64,000 nt of DNA, taken from Monoplex corrugatus. Its lineage: Eukaryota > Mollusca > Gastropoda > Littorinimorpha > Ranellidae. A program made the position numbers and the translations under genes. Within the stretch, counting starts at the first letter, position 1. Each line of letters starts with the position of its first letter. Shown one piece after another: positions 1 to 9,265 of this stretch. The DNA is taken from positions 85,714,954 through 85,778,953 of the forward strand of contig CM060315.1 in the NCBI GenBank assembly GCA_030674185.1, read 5' to 3'. The notes under the pieces are model-generated. The model worked only from the letters and a program-made list of their open reading frames with translations, did not search any database and was not told the origin of the DNA.

Positions 1-33
1 AGCCAGCCGACAAGGTGATGTGGGGAAAAGTGA

Positions 34-1518
34 TCAGATGTCGAAATACTGCTGGAAAAGGTGTGTTTTCAAGTTTGACTTGAAAGAAGAAATGGACGGA
101 GAGTGGCGTAATTTCTTGGGAAGAGAGTTCCAAAACTGGGGACCGAAATGCGAAAGTGAGCGAAAGCCATGAGATTTGCGGTTATACTGTATCTGCCTGA
201 GGAGTCTTGAATCAGAGGAAGAGCGGAGAGACCGAGATGGAGTATACAAGTGCAGAATATCAGAAATATACTCAGGAGCAGAACCAGAGATAGAATTGAA
301 GCAGATGCAAGCAGTCTTGTACTTAATTCTCTGAGATATTGGTAACCAGTGCAGTTGGTGAAGCAAAGGAGTGCAAGGTTGTTGACGGGATGCCTTAAGA
401 ATAAGGCGTGCAGCTGAATTTTGAACTTTCTGCATAGGATAGAGAACAGTGTTCGGGCAGCCCATGAGGAGAGAGTTACAGTAGTCAAGTCTCGACAGAA
501 TACAGGAAGTGACAAGAATCTTGGTGGCATCTACACTGAGAAAGTTTCTGATAGATCCAATCCTTTTCAATTCAAAATAAGAAAGCTGGCAGACTTTGGA
601 AACGTGATCTTTCATGGAGAGAGAAGAGTCAAGAATGAAACCTAAGTTCCTAGCTTTTGGACAGAAAGAGATGTCAGAAGAGCCAACAGTGATAGAAGTT
701 GGAAGTGGAGGATTATAGTCTGAAGAACCAGAAAACAGAAGAGCTTCAGTCTTACTGTCATTAAGTTTTAACATGTTGTCAGTCATCCATGTCTTTACAT
801 CATCCGTGCATGTCTGTAGTGTCTGTATGGTACTGTCAATGTCTGCAGGTTTGCATGCCTGTTGAAGCTGTGTGTCGTCTGCAAAAAGCTGGTGACTAAC
901 TCCATGGCGCTCAATGACCTCAGACAGGGGGGTGGTATACAAGACAAACAGAACTGGCCCTAGCACCGAGCCTTGCGGAACACCAAAATCAAGAGGAAGT
1001 GATAAAGAATTATGACCATCGACCGATACATACTGTTTTCGATCCAGCAGATACGAATGAAACCACTGGAGGGCTGTGGAACAGATGCCAAAAACGTTTT
1101 GAAGTCGCGAAATGAGAATTTTGTGGTCGATGGTGTCGAAAGCAGCGGAGTTGTCCAAGAGCAAAAGAACAGAGAGTTTGTTTTCGTCAAGAGCAGACAG
1201 AATATCGTTTACAACACGAAGTAGGACGGTCTCAGTGCTATGGCCAGCACGGTAGGCTGACTGAAAACGGTTACACAGGTTGTTGGCTTCCAGATGACCA
1301 AGAAGCTGACTCAGCACGACCTTTTCTAAAACTTTAGATAAAAAAGGTAAATTTGATACGGGCCTGTAATTGCTCAGTACGTTTTTGTCCAGAGAAGGCT
1401 TTTTCAGCAAAGGTCTAATGACTGCTGTCTTGAAATCACTAGGGACCGAACCGGAAGCTAAAGAATCATTGATGATGCTTGTGATGGTAGGGAGAACAAC
1501 ATCAATGTTTTCGTACAA
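34..1518 (-). pseudogene. CR1 ORF2, reverse transcriptase domain
   Basis: This 494-residue open frame carries the CR1 reverse transcriptase from the NYRPVSNLPFLSK segment to the C-terminal WNSLPKKLRHS and LKTHLFQQYF end. Motif A reads LLLLDNSAAFDTIDH, with the catalytic Asp kept and an Asn where Leu is usual. Motif B is GVPQGSVLGP and motif C is FADDTQL with both Asps intact. The RT domain itself could be active in sequence terms, but it is cut off from the endonuclease by a frameshift and the element is 5' truncated. The N-terminal Met is incidental; the true frame comes from upstream. Confidence 0.9.
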
Positions 1519-2450
1519 AAGTTTGGTGGGGATGGGTCTAACTCACATGATTTTGGCACAGTACTTTTCAAGACGCTCAAAACAAAATCTTCTGAGACGG
1601 GCGTAAAAGCCGTGAGGGGAGTTCCTACAAAACAATCCACATCCAGTACAGTGGTATCAGAAGAGGCAAAAGCAGTTCTAATTTTCCTAATCTTTTCAGA
1701 GAAGTACTCAGCAAAAACAGTGGGCAATGTATCAGGGGAATAATCACTGGGTAATGGGGAGGCGTCTTGTTTCCCGAGCAGAAAATTGAAAGTCTGAAAA
1801 ATTTCTTTGCACGATCTGCTCGCCATAATCTTTGCAGAATAAAATGCCCGCTTTGCAGTCTCGACAAGATCGATGACCTTGTGTTTTGCAGTTTCGTAAA
1901 TTTCTTTATGAACTGTCAATTTAGTCTTCAGCCAGCACCTCTCTGCCTGACGACGTTCGCGTTTCAGTTTGCAAAATTGCTCAGAGATGGAACTGAACCA
2001 AGGGTTAAATTTCCTGGGGCGAACCTTACGCTGGCAGAGAGGGGCGTGGTTGTCAAGCACAGACCTGAGTGCGCTGTTGTAGTCAGAAACGGTAGAAATC
2101 AGAGGAATTTGCAGCTTTAGGTCATCTTTGAAAGACTGGGCATCAATCTTGTTGATTCTGCGGAACACAACAGTCACTGGGTCCGAGACAAGCTTAGGAA
2201 GATTCAAAGTCAACAAAACTGCATTGTGATCAGACATCAGCTCATGGCTAACAACAGTAGAAGACAGAAGATTGTCTGACAAACGGTATAAAACAAGATC
2301 AATAGTGTGTCCTCTCTTCTGAGTTGGTCCAGTCACAGACTGGCCGAACCCAAACATTTCCAACAGATCCGTCAACCTTCTCGTATCTAATTCATGTTTC
2401 ACATCAAAATGCACATTAAAATCACCCATCAAGAGTGTTTTGCCATGCAA
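1458..2450 (-). pseudogene. CR1 ORF2, endonuclease C-terminus and linker
   Basis: This reading frame begins with the endonuclease motif MGDFNVHF and continues to the catalytic SDHNAV motif about 60 residues later. It then runs through a basic linker rich in K and R before losing frame. The endonuclease would nick the genomic target to prime reverse transcription. The frame fails at the segment expected to read ELDPIPTKLL: one base is missing after the Pro codon and the text turns to nonsense, while the next frame picks up at LLYENID. The N-terminal half of the endonuclease is absent because of 5' truncation. No functional protein is expected. Confidence 0.88.
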
Positions 2451-2498
2451 AGAATCACAATACTCTAAAAAGTCCGGAAACTGATCATTGTATTGATC

Positions 2499-3085
2499 AG
2501 TCTGTTGTTAGAACAGTCTTGGTTGCATATAAGTGACATGGATATCTTATCTTCAGAGAAAAGATCAGATTAATAAAATAAATAATTAAAGGTTGAATCA
2601 AAACACAACTAGCCACTCAGTATAAACTTGTCTCACATCACAGAGAGCCCCCCAGTCAGTGCACGAAGCCTCCGCTGCCTATCAACAAGATGAAAACAGT
2701 ATTTCCTAAATCATAGCCCTGCAAGTCTACTTCCAAGGAAAGAAAAGAGGAGATAAGTAAATAGATAGATAGATACAGAGAGGGGTTTGTAGATAAATAA
2801 GTAAGAAATGAGAATAATGAATAATAGTAAATATATACACACATATGTGCATGCATACACACACACGCACATACATACATTCATACATACACACTCATAT
2901 CCACACAGCATGATGACCAACAACAACAACAGCAGCAGCAACAACAAAGGAAACACACTGATACACATACAAGTGCTCATATATACACCAACCCAATAGG
3001 GATGCAGTTGTTGCTTTAGCAAAACGAAAGGTAGGCAAGTATCATGACAGACTTACAGATGTATAGACAACTATCAGCTAAAAGA

Positions 3086-3086
<1 letters not shown>
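2499..3086. other. Unassigned AT-rich spacer with short GATA/CATA runs
   Basis: No coding signal is recognisable. The stretch holds short degenerate arrays such as (GATA)n around 2764-2775, mixed CATA/CACA steps at 2835-2910 and an AAC/AGC-rich patch near 2922-2950. Short open frames here are low-complexity shadows of these repeats. Confidence 0.6.

Positions 3087-3178
<92 letters not shown>
3087..3178. repeat. (CA)n microsatellite, about 46 units
   Basis: An uninterrupted CA dinucleotide array. It abuts the 3' end of the minus-strand LINE remnant that follows, which is a common place for microsatellites seeded by LINE tails. Confidence 0.97.
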
Positions 3179-3180
<2 letters not shown>

Positions 3181-3660
3181 GTTAAAAACTTGCCTGTTCT
3201 CCAGTTGTCTTTTCTTTTTCTTCACTTTGTCTGTTTTGAGAAAAGCCCGAACACTTTCCATTCCACTCTGTAAGAGTCTGCGCTGTGTTACTTTTGAGAT
3301 GATGTCAATATTAGTCTGATTAATGATAGCTCTTGTTTTTCCTATTGTAGTAGATTTACGCCACTTCCTCTGTCTATTCCTTTTTGGGTAAGACATTCAA
3401 TGGTATGACGAGTCTTGTTAGGACTTCAGACTTTCCAAGAAAGAGAATTTTTGTTGCAGTGGCATTGCCTGCAAATTTGTTGGCATGTACATTTCCCTTA
3501 ACTCCAGTATGTCCAGGGCTGTAGACACACATGAAATTTTGTAGCTCAATACTTCTTAACGCTTTGTGCCATTCTGGGTCATACCCTATTTTGCAGTTTT
3601 TGAAGTAGATTCATCGAGTCAGTCAGGGTGAAGGCTTGACTTTTTTTCATTTGATAATCC
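3179..3660 (-). pseudogene. LINE 3' end with RNase H remnant
   Basis: The reverse complement is closely similar, base by base, to the plus-strand copy at 13780-14260. Shared landmarks include the LTDSMNLLQK and GHTGVKGN segments of an RNase H domain, then the TQKGI block and a stretch coding KTRAIINQTN. RNase H at the end of ORF2 is typical of I-group LINEs (I, Nimb, Ingi and relatives). Several frameshifts and stops break the frame. The 3' end abuts the CA array at 3178. Only the last fifth of the element is present. Confidence 0.75.
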
Positions 3661-3689
3661 AGCAGTTATTGTTATTGGTTTTTTGGTTG

Positions 3690-4207
3690 TTGTTTTTTTT
3701 TTTGTATATGTTTAAAGCCATCAGGGCTATAATCGTTTCAAAGCATACAGAATACTTCAAGTTCAACAGAGAAAAATAGGGAAAAGAAAATTAAGTACAC
3801 ATGTCTGAATTTGTACACATAGGAGATGCCCCTGCATTAACCACTCTGTCCTATTTATTGCACAGGGAATTTGAAAAACATACCTGAATACAAATCTAAA
3901 CATAAAAGGACACTAAAACATATGTAAAAACGGACCTAAATTACCTAAAATTGTTGCCGCATATCTCATTTCCCTAGAGCCAAAAATGCATGTAAGACAT
4001 GTACCCACTTATCAATTCTAAGAAAAAGTATGTAAGGCTTTATCAAACATACAGGTGAATGGACCAGCAAGGCAGAAATTGTTAGAAAGAAATGGCAGAA
4101 AGCAAAGGAATAAGGAAGAAACAAAGACAATGACAGAAAAGAGGAAAATTCTAGCACAGAATTTTCAAAAGGTGGGGATACTGTTTACATTGAAAGAGCC
4201 CCTGGCA
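3690..4207 (-). repeat. Dispersed LINE 3'-tail repeat (family A), copy 1
   Basis: The segment recurs through the window and in sense orientation ends with a GGGCTTTAAAC block. Other copies lie at 7868-7965, 8070-8850, 15245-15512 and 38855-40510. Shared landmarks are a GTACATGT block, the GCATTTTTGGCTCTAGGG block and the GGGGATACT...GAAAG block. It is non-coding and looks like the 3' UTR of a LINE family: one related tail at 26440-26505 closes a LINE with a visible target duplication. Here it lies in reverse orientation. Confidence 0.75.
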
Positions 4208-4390
4208 TCTGCCTGGAATAGACTTCCACTCTCTGTTTGCCTAGCATTTAATCTTTCTGCTTTTAAATCAAGTTTAAAAACCCACCTTTTTTTCCCCCTG
4301 AAAATGAATTGTACAGCTACCTCTTTCTCCCAGTTTGTGTATGCCTTTTTTGTATAATGTTGTATGTAGCCTGCGTTGATTGCATATGTG
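4208..4390 (+). pseudogene. CR1 3'-terminal fragment
   Basis: A short plus-strand segment codes AWNRLPLSVCL and then FKSSLKTHLFF, which is the conserved C-terminus of CR1-type ORF2 proteins (compare the same end in the minus-strand CR1 copies at 34-1518 and 18112-18873). Nothing upstream of this C-terminal block is present. It directly abuts the reverse-oriented tail repeat, so two independent insertions meet near 4207. Confidence 0.75.
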
Positions 4391-4878
4391 TATGAGGGTG
4401 AGTCCAAAAGTAAGGCCTTTTTCTTTAGTACAGGAACAATTACTGACACAGGAACATGTATCATACATCAAAATGAAGCTGGTCCTCTGGGGATCACATC
4501 CCTACTTCTCAACACAGTCACCGTTTCTCTCAATAGCAGTGTTCCACCTTTGAATCAGGGCGTGTATCCCTGCCTCGTAAAATTCTGTTGACTGTGTTTG
4601 GAGCCACGTCTTCACTGCAGTTTTCACTTCCTCATCACTGGCATAATGTTTGCCTCTCAAACCCTCTTTCATGGGGTCGAGGAGATGATAGTCTGAAGGC
4701 ACTAAGTCTGATGAGTATGGAGGATGCGGTAAAGTTGACCACCCATATGAGGCGATTGTCTCCCTTGTCCTGATGCTTGTGTGTGGTCGAGCATTGTCAT
4801 GCAGAAGGAGGAAATTATCGATTTGCAAGTTGGGTCTCACTCGTTGGATTCTTGCTTTGAGCCTCATCAGGGTCTTAA
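4391..4878 (-). pseudogene. Mariner transposase, C-terminal half (D34D region) with terminal repeat
   Basis: On the minus strand this codes the second half of a mariner-type transposase and stops at 4502 (last residues GDCVEK). The motif LLHDNARPH supplies the second catalytic Asp, and exactly 34 residues later the SDLVPSDYH motif supplies the third, the D34D spacing that defines mariner elements. The sequence TGAGGGTGAGTCCAAAAG begins at 4393 just after a TA dinucleotide and is the likely terminal inverted repeat. The upstream half of the gene is 2.56 kb away at 7441-7600 because another element landed in the coding sequence. The first catalytic Asp lies in that half. Confidence 0.9.
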
Positions 4879-5218
4879 TTCTTTCAAGACGGCCAGTGCG
4901 CACCCCGGCAAGTTCCCAGCCACCGGGCTGTTGGCGTTTGTTTTTTTCCCCGCTGACGCACCATTTTTACTACTTTTCTATTTTATTTTACAGCTACTAA
5001 AGAATGATTGATGGCAAAGTATTTGATATTACCAGAAAGCTCAAAACGTGATCTTTGCAAGCATACTATTTTCAGATAAGAACTTCCAACACTTATACTA
5101 GTTATAGGCACCGCTACGACAAGAACAGCGTAGGTCACAGAATATAACCCAAACGCAAGCTCACGTCCCAGTAGTAACTGTACTGTGCTATACTGAAGTC
5201 TAAAGGAACCTTTGAAAC

Positions 5219-5335
5219 CTCTCTGTCTCTCTGTCTGTCTGTCTGTCTCTCTCTCTCACACATACACAGAGCGAGCGAGAAAGAGAGAGAGTGAGTGAGT
5301 GTGAGAGAGTAAGAGAGAGAGAGAGAGAGAGAGCA
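5219..5335. repeat. (CTGT)n/(CT)n and (GA)n microsatellite pair
   Basis: A CTGTCTCT-type array is followed by a CACA patch and then by GAGA/GTGA steps, giving a locally self-complementary CT/GA stretch that could fold back. Confidence 0.9.
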
Positions 5336-5916
5336 GTCAACTTAGATGGTAAAGTTTATAATAATTCCTGAATTCCCACGCCGGTGCCCAGTCAATAGTT
5401 TATCAAGGAAGATAGTGCAGACCTAACACATGGCATTGGAATTTCCTGGTCAGGGGGGTCACTTTATTCCGTTACCAGTCAAAGCATCAACTGTAAAGCT
5501 ACACCAACTAAACAGACGCTGTCCCTTCACTGGAAACTTCTGCTAAACAGTACTGATAGTTGTTTTGCAGGGTTCGCACAGTCCTTAAAAGTCCTGAATT
5601 TTGAGGACATGCTTTTTAAGGCCTTAAAAGTCCTTAAAAATCAGGCTTTTGCTGAAAGGTCTTTAAAAAGTCCTTAAGTTTTGTCACTGCCTATGATTTT
5701 TAATAAAGTCTGTGTAAAATCTTGAGTTTGTAAAAAAAAAAAAGGTTGAAATTGAATTGAGAAAAAAAAAAAAAGAGAAATTGTGAGTCGGAGTTAAGAT
5801 CAACGATCTTAACGATACATCGTCTGCTATAGGTCAAAACACTAGAGTTACGGGCCTTGATGGCGCATGTGTGTATGTGAAAGAATGTTTCACCATTTTG
5901 AAATTGAGAAGTCAAC

Positions 5917-6246
5917 ATGCCGGGGAAATGTTTGTTTAACGTGGTTTGGCTGGAAAAAGATGAATACAAAGAATGGCTGCAGGCAGACCCAAATGGAGAC
6001 AGATGCAAGGCCTTTTGCTGCATTTGTAAGAAGACCATAGACATTCGTTCAATGGGAGAATCAGCAGTAAATACCCATGGAAAAGGGAAAAAAACACTGC
6101 GACCTGATGAAGGCTTCAAATCCTGCAGTTCGTCTTTCGAATTTAAAAAAAAAAAAATTCTACAACAAGCGATCCGATCACTTCTAGCAGTTCGTCATCC
6201 TGCAGTTCATCAACCAACTGTTCTGCTCAAACTCAGATGTCAGTGA
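5917..6246 (+). pseudogene. hAT transposase N-terminal BED zinc-finger block
   Basis: The start at 5917 gives a protein whose first 60 residues read as a BED-type zinc finger: a WLEKDEYKEWL segment, then CCICKKTIDI with the first Cys pair, then a His in NTHGKGKK. The BED finger binds transposon ends. After a Ser-rich patch, an A-rich slippage at about 6145-6160 disrupts the frame and the remaining residues are not meaningful. It belongs with the transposase core that follows at 6365-6814. Confidence 0.8.
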
Positions 6247-6364
6247 ACAGCCTGAGCCGTACTAAAACAGAGGCAATGAAAGCTGAACTACTGTGGATTT
6301 AAAAGTAGTGACAAGTCATTACAGCTTTCGTTCGTGTGAAGGCATTTCAAATCTGTTCCAGTGA

Positions 6365-6814
6365 ATGTTTCCGGACAGTGCTGTTGCCAAACAGTTTCAA
6401 TGTGGAGAAAGAAAAACTGCATATCTGGCAGCGTTTGGCATTGCTCCCCACCTCCATTCTGTGTTGAAACAGAAAATAAGAAGTGAGTCAGCATATGTGT
6501 TGCTCTTTGATGAAAGTTTGAACAAAGAACTGCAGAAAAAGCAAATGGATATTCATATCCGTTTCTGGGACAATGATACAGTTCACTCTCACTACTTACA
6601 ATCAGAGTTCATGGGACATGCAGCAGCTACTGACACTTGTGACCATCTTGAACCACTTATCGAAGAGCTGGGTTACAACAAGTTAGTGCAGCTGTCCATG
6701 GATGGGCCGAATGTGAACTGGAAGATTTTCAACAATCTTCATGAACTGGAAGGTTTTCAACAATCTTCAGGATCAAGTGGAAAAACACACTGCATGTCCC
6801 CAGTGTTAGTTTAG
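6365..6814 (+). pseudogene. hAT transposase central fragment
   Basis: The protein contains YVLLFDESLNKELQKKQMD, HIRFWDNDTV and then LVQLSMDGPNVNWK, a conserved string of BED-finger hAT transposases in animals; the DES and MDGPN Asps lie where RNase H-fold catalytic residues are expected. A 24-base direct duplication repeats the coding for the NLHELEG/FNNLHELE region near 6725-6765. The C-terminal dimerisation domain is missing and the frame ends at 6814, so the copy is dead. Confidence 0.82.
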
Positions 6815-7440
6815 TTATAGAGACATTTTACCGTCAGTGACTTCAAACATACATGTATTTGTGTCTACTGATCACAAGAACTGAAATTCCTTATGGACAA
6901 CAGGCAAACAAACATTTTTGTCAACTGCAAGATTGGAGAATCTGTTGTGTGCAGCAAACATTTTCAAACATTTTGTCAGTTCATCACAATAAGTGAGAAT
7001 CCTACATTTGCTCTGCTGTATTGTAAAAAACAAACATTTGTGGCTATACTGATATAAACAGCTGAGATACCTAAAGAAATCTATGCTCGCAGAGGATCCA
7101 TGATGTGAGTATTGAAGAGTAACAACGAATGATTTAATTTGTGTCAGAATTTCATGATTATTTTTCTTAAAGTTATCCTTGAAGTAAGTCCTTAAATTAA
7201 AAAAAAAAAGTGCTTCAAAAGTCCTTAAAAAGTCCTTAAATTTTTTGTCTGGAAATCTGTATAAACCCTGTTTTGGATATTTTTTACAGTGAAAGCTGCC
7301 AGAATTTTTCAGAACTTGACCGGCACTGTAGGGCCGGTGCGTCTGTGGGGAACAGACGCCTAACCGGCACCGGGGGTACAATGCGTCGGGAGAGAACTTT
7401 TTTGGTACTAGCTCCTGGCAGCCGGTGCGTCGCGAAAAGG

Positions 7441-7605
7441 TTAATATATGCCTCAGAGTTTATTTTTTCTCCTCTTGGCAAGAAATCAATCAGAATGACA
7501 CTTTGACTTTGAGCATCCCAAAAGACAGTTGCTGTGATTTTTCCAGCTGACTGGTGCGTGCGTGAGCTTTGGTTTGAATTATCAAGAGTTAGCACCTTAT
7601 GAATT
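7441..7605 (-). pseudogene. Mariner transposase, central part with first catalytic Asp
   Basis: On the minus strand this codes SAGKITATVFWDAQ, giving the first Asp of the mariner D,D34D triad, then LIDFLPRGEKINSEAYI up to the TTAA break at 7444. The remainder of the gene is at 4391-4878. Toward higher coordinates the similarity stops near 7605 at an ATT-rich patch, so the DNA-binding N-terminus and the second terminal repeat are lost. Confidence 0.88.
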
Positions 7606-7679
7606 CTGTGATTATTATTATTATTAACATTATTATTTTCTGAGTCATTTCCTTGAGGTTGATACCATCATCTTTGCTT

Positions 7680-7868
7680 GTGTGGCTCATCATCATCATC
7701 ATGATGTACCCTGCCTCATGGCGTTGGTGATCATGGCCCTCCACATGAATCTATCCACTGTTGCTGAAAGTACATCTCCCACCCTCACTGTCTTCTGCCA
7801 CCCTGCAAGCCCTGTCCAATATTTTGTCCCTGGGTTTACCTGGTGTTCTCTTTCCCTCCAGCTTATCA
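7680..7868 (-). pseudogene. RTE-clade LINE 3' end fragment
   Basis: The reverse complement matches the terminal coding block of the plus-strand copy at 57460-57610: a KLEGKR/PGKPRDKILD-like segment, a VRxxLSATVDRFMWRAMITNAMRQGT-like C-terminus, and a tail of TGATGATGATGA. A GAT-repeat tail straight after the stop is usual for RTE elements. Roughly 190 bases survive. Confidence 0.75.
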
Positions 7869-8850
7869 GTGTTTAAAGCCCAGCCACCTGTGAAGAGCCA
7901 TATCAGAGCTATTATCATCTAAAATCACACCTGTTGACTCTGACAAAAAATCACTTGGAAAAGAAAAGTTAGTACACATCCAATACATTCTTGCATAGAA
8001 TCTAGGAACATGTCCCTTGCATTGACCATTCAAACCAATTTATCACAAACCGAATACAAATGTAAGCATTGTTATTGTTATTTTTGTTTAAAGCCCAGCC
8101 CAATGCGTACCGCCATATTGGTCTATAACTGTTTCAAAACACACACAATACTTTCAACAGGAAAAGAAGGAAAAGAAAATTAAGTACAGACATCAATGTA
8201 TTTGCGCACATGATTAAGGAGAAGCCCCTGGTGTTGACCACTTTGTCCAGTTAACCACAATGGGGATTTAAAAAACATACCTGAATACAGTTCTAAACAA
8301 AACTAAGGACACTAAAAGATGTATAAACAGGACTAAATGACCTACTGTAAAAAATGTACTTAATACATGTACCTAAGAGAAAGTACATAAGACTCTATTG
8401 AACACATACAGATCATGAGATGAATGAACCAGCAAAGCAGAAAATGTAGGATGAAATGACAGAAAGCAAAGGAACAAGGCAGAAACAAGAGTGACAAAAA
8501 AGAGGAAATTTCTAGCACAACATTTCCAGAGGGTGGGGATACTATCTATACTGAAAGAGATCCTGGCATCCCCATGAGGGGAAATGTCAACATAACTAAG
8601 GACACTAGAATTGGCCTAAACTACCAACGATTTCTTCCCACAAAACATTTTCTAAGATCCAAAAATGCATTCAGTACATGTACCCAATTATCAATCCTGA
8701 AAGAAAGTATGTAAGATTTTACAGAACACATACAGTTAAATGGACCAGTATGTCAGAATATGTTAGGAAGAGATGACAGAAAGCACAGGAGCAAGGCAGA
8801 AATAAAGAAAGTGACACTACAAAAAACACATTTTTATAGGATCATCCCAC
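7868..8850 (-). repeat. Family A tail repeat, one short and two longer partial copies
   Basis: Copy a starts at 7873 (GTTTAAAGCCCAGCC). Copy b starts at 8070 with a GTTATTGTTATTTTTG microsatellite-like end, then TTTAAAGCCCAGCCC, and continues to about 8580. Copy c at 8585-8840 repeats the inner part (CATTTTCTAAGATCC, GTACATGTACCC, GGAAGAGATGACAGAAAG). The layout shows a partial tandem duplication of the inner part of the repeat. All three are in reverse orientation and non-coding. Confidence 0.75.
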
Positions 8851-9034
8851 TTAGGCAGATTTCCTTTGTGCTCACATTTTTTTTCTTTTTTTGTTGTTTT
8901 TTTTTTGGTCCCATTTTCTAAGCCACTTTAATGGCCACAGAAGATGTCACAGTTTGTACAATGCAAAGATGATGATGATGATAATCATGATGCTATTGAG
9001 TTCTATCTAGGACTGAGACTGTATGACAGGGCTG

Positions 9035-9265
9035 TACTCTAATGCTTACTATTCATAATATGGTCTGGTATCAACCAGGCCCAAGGGATATAAACACCTG
9101 TGGTATTGGTCAGAAGATTTGAGCAACATTTGACAAATCCTTGAAGTGGATGAGACTTGACTGTGTGGTCCCAGTTTTCCAAATGAGCCCACAGCATGCT
9201 CAACTCTCAGTAGGAGCTGGTTGAACCCATATTTCTGTGAGAAAAGTAACAAAATTTTGTTTTTA
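9035..9265 (-). repeat. SINE copy, 3' body only, reverse orientation
   Basis: The reverse complement aligns with 49045-49200: CAACCAGCTCCTA, then CATCCACTTCA, GGCCTGGTTGA and CATATTATGA-TAGTA blocks in the same order and spacing. The tRNA-like head seen at 48953-49020 is missing here, so this is a 5'-truncated copy. Confidence 0.78.

Larger units (their letters stand above)
1..2498 (-). mobile_element. CR1-clade LINE, 5'-truncated, runs off the left window edge
   Basis: Read on the minus strand, this copy holds the C-terminal part of an AP-type endonuclease, a linker and a complete-looking CR1 reverse transcriptase, in that order. It starts abruptly at about 2498, inside the endonuclease, which is the usual 5' truncation left by target-primed reverse transcription. 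Its 3' UTR lies beyond position 1. One single-base loss near 1530 separates two reading frames; otherwise the frame is well kept, so this is a fairly young copy. Clade assignment rests on the SAAFDTIDH, GVPQGSVLGP and FADD motifs and the WNSLP...LKTHLFQ end, all familiar from CR1-type proteins. Confidence 0.93.
5568..7270 (+). mobile_element. hAT-superfamily DNA transposon, degenerate, nested in the TTAA element
   Basis: Both ends read CAGGGTT...ACAG in inverted orientation (5568-5581 and the complement of 7257-7270), the usual hAT terminal form. Just inside each end are repeated AAGTCCTTAAAA motifs, at 5578-5690 and 7190-7245, matching the subterminal repeats hAT transposases bind. The interior carries two blocks of a hAT transposase. 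A shared TTTTG flanks both ends, but the surrounding T-rich sequence makes an 8-bp target duplication impossible to prove by eye. The region 6815-7190 shows no recognisable coding sequence. Confidence 0.82.
4875..7444. mobile_element. piggyBac-type (TTAA) non-autonomous insertion inside mariner
   Basis: The element body is 4879-7440, bounded by TTAA at 4875-4878 and 7441-7444. Removing the body and one TTAA restores the mariner reading frame exactly: the codons for E-A-Y-I before the break run into K-T-L-M-R after it. TTAA duplication with precise ends is the hallmark of the piggyBac superfamily. The ends are imperfect inverted repeats, both showing a TTTC..GACG core just inside the TTAA, with GC-rich CCGGTGCG motifs nearby at the right. 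No piggyBac transposase is recognisable inside, and a hAT copy is nested within, so it is a non-autonomous carrier. Confidence 0.85.

Noticed and set aside
2656..3022. Minus-strand frames with Tyr/Leu-rich text
   Set aside because: Low-complexity translation of TA/CA-rich repeats.
4879..4970. Continuation of the mariner transposase past 4878
   Set aside because: The apparent open frame runs a few codons into the TTAA insertion; the real continuation is at 7441.
5560..7278. 8-bp target duplication of the hAT element
   Set aside because: Flanks share only TTTTG within T-rich text; the match is too weak to claim.
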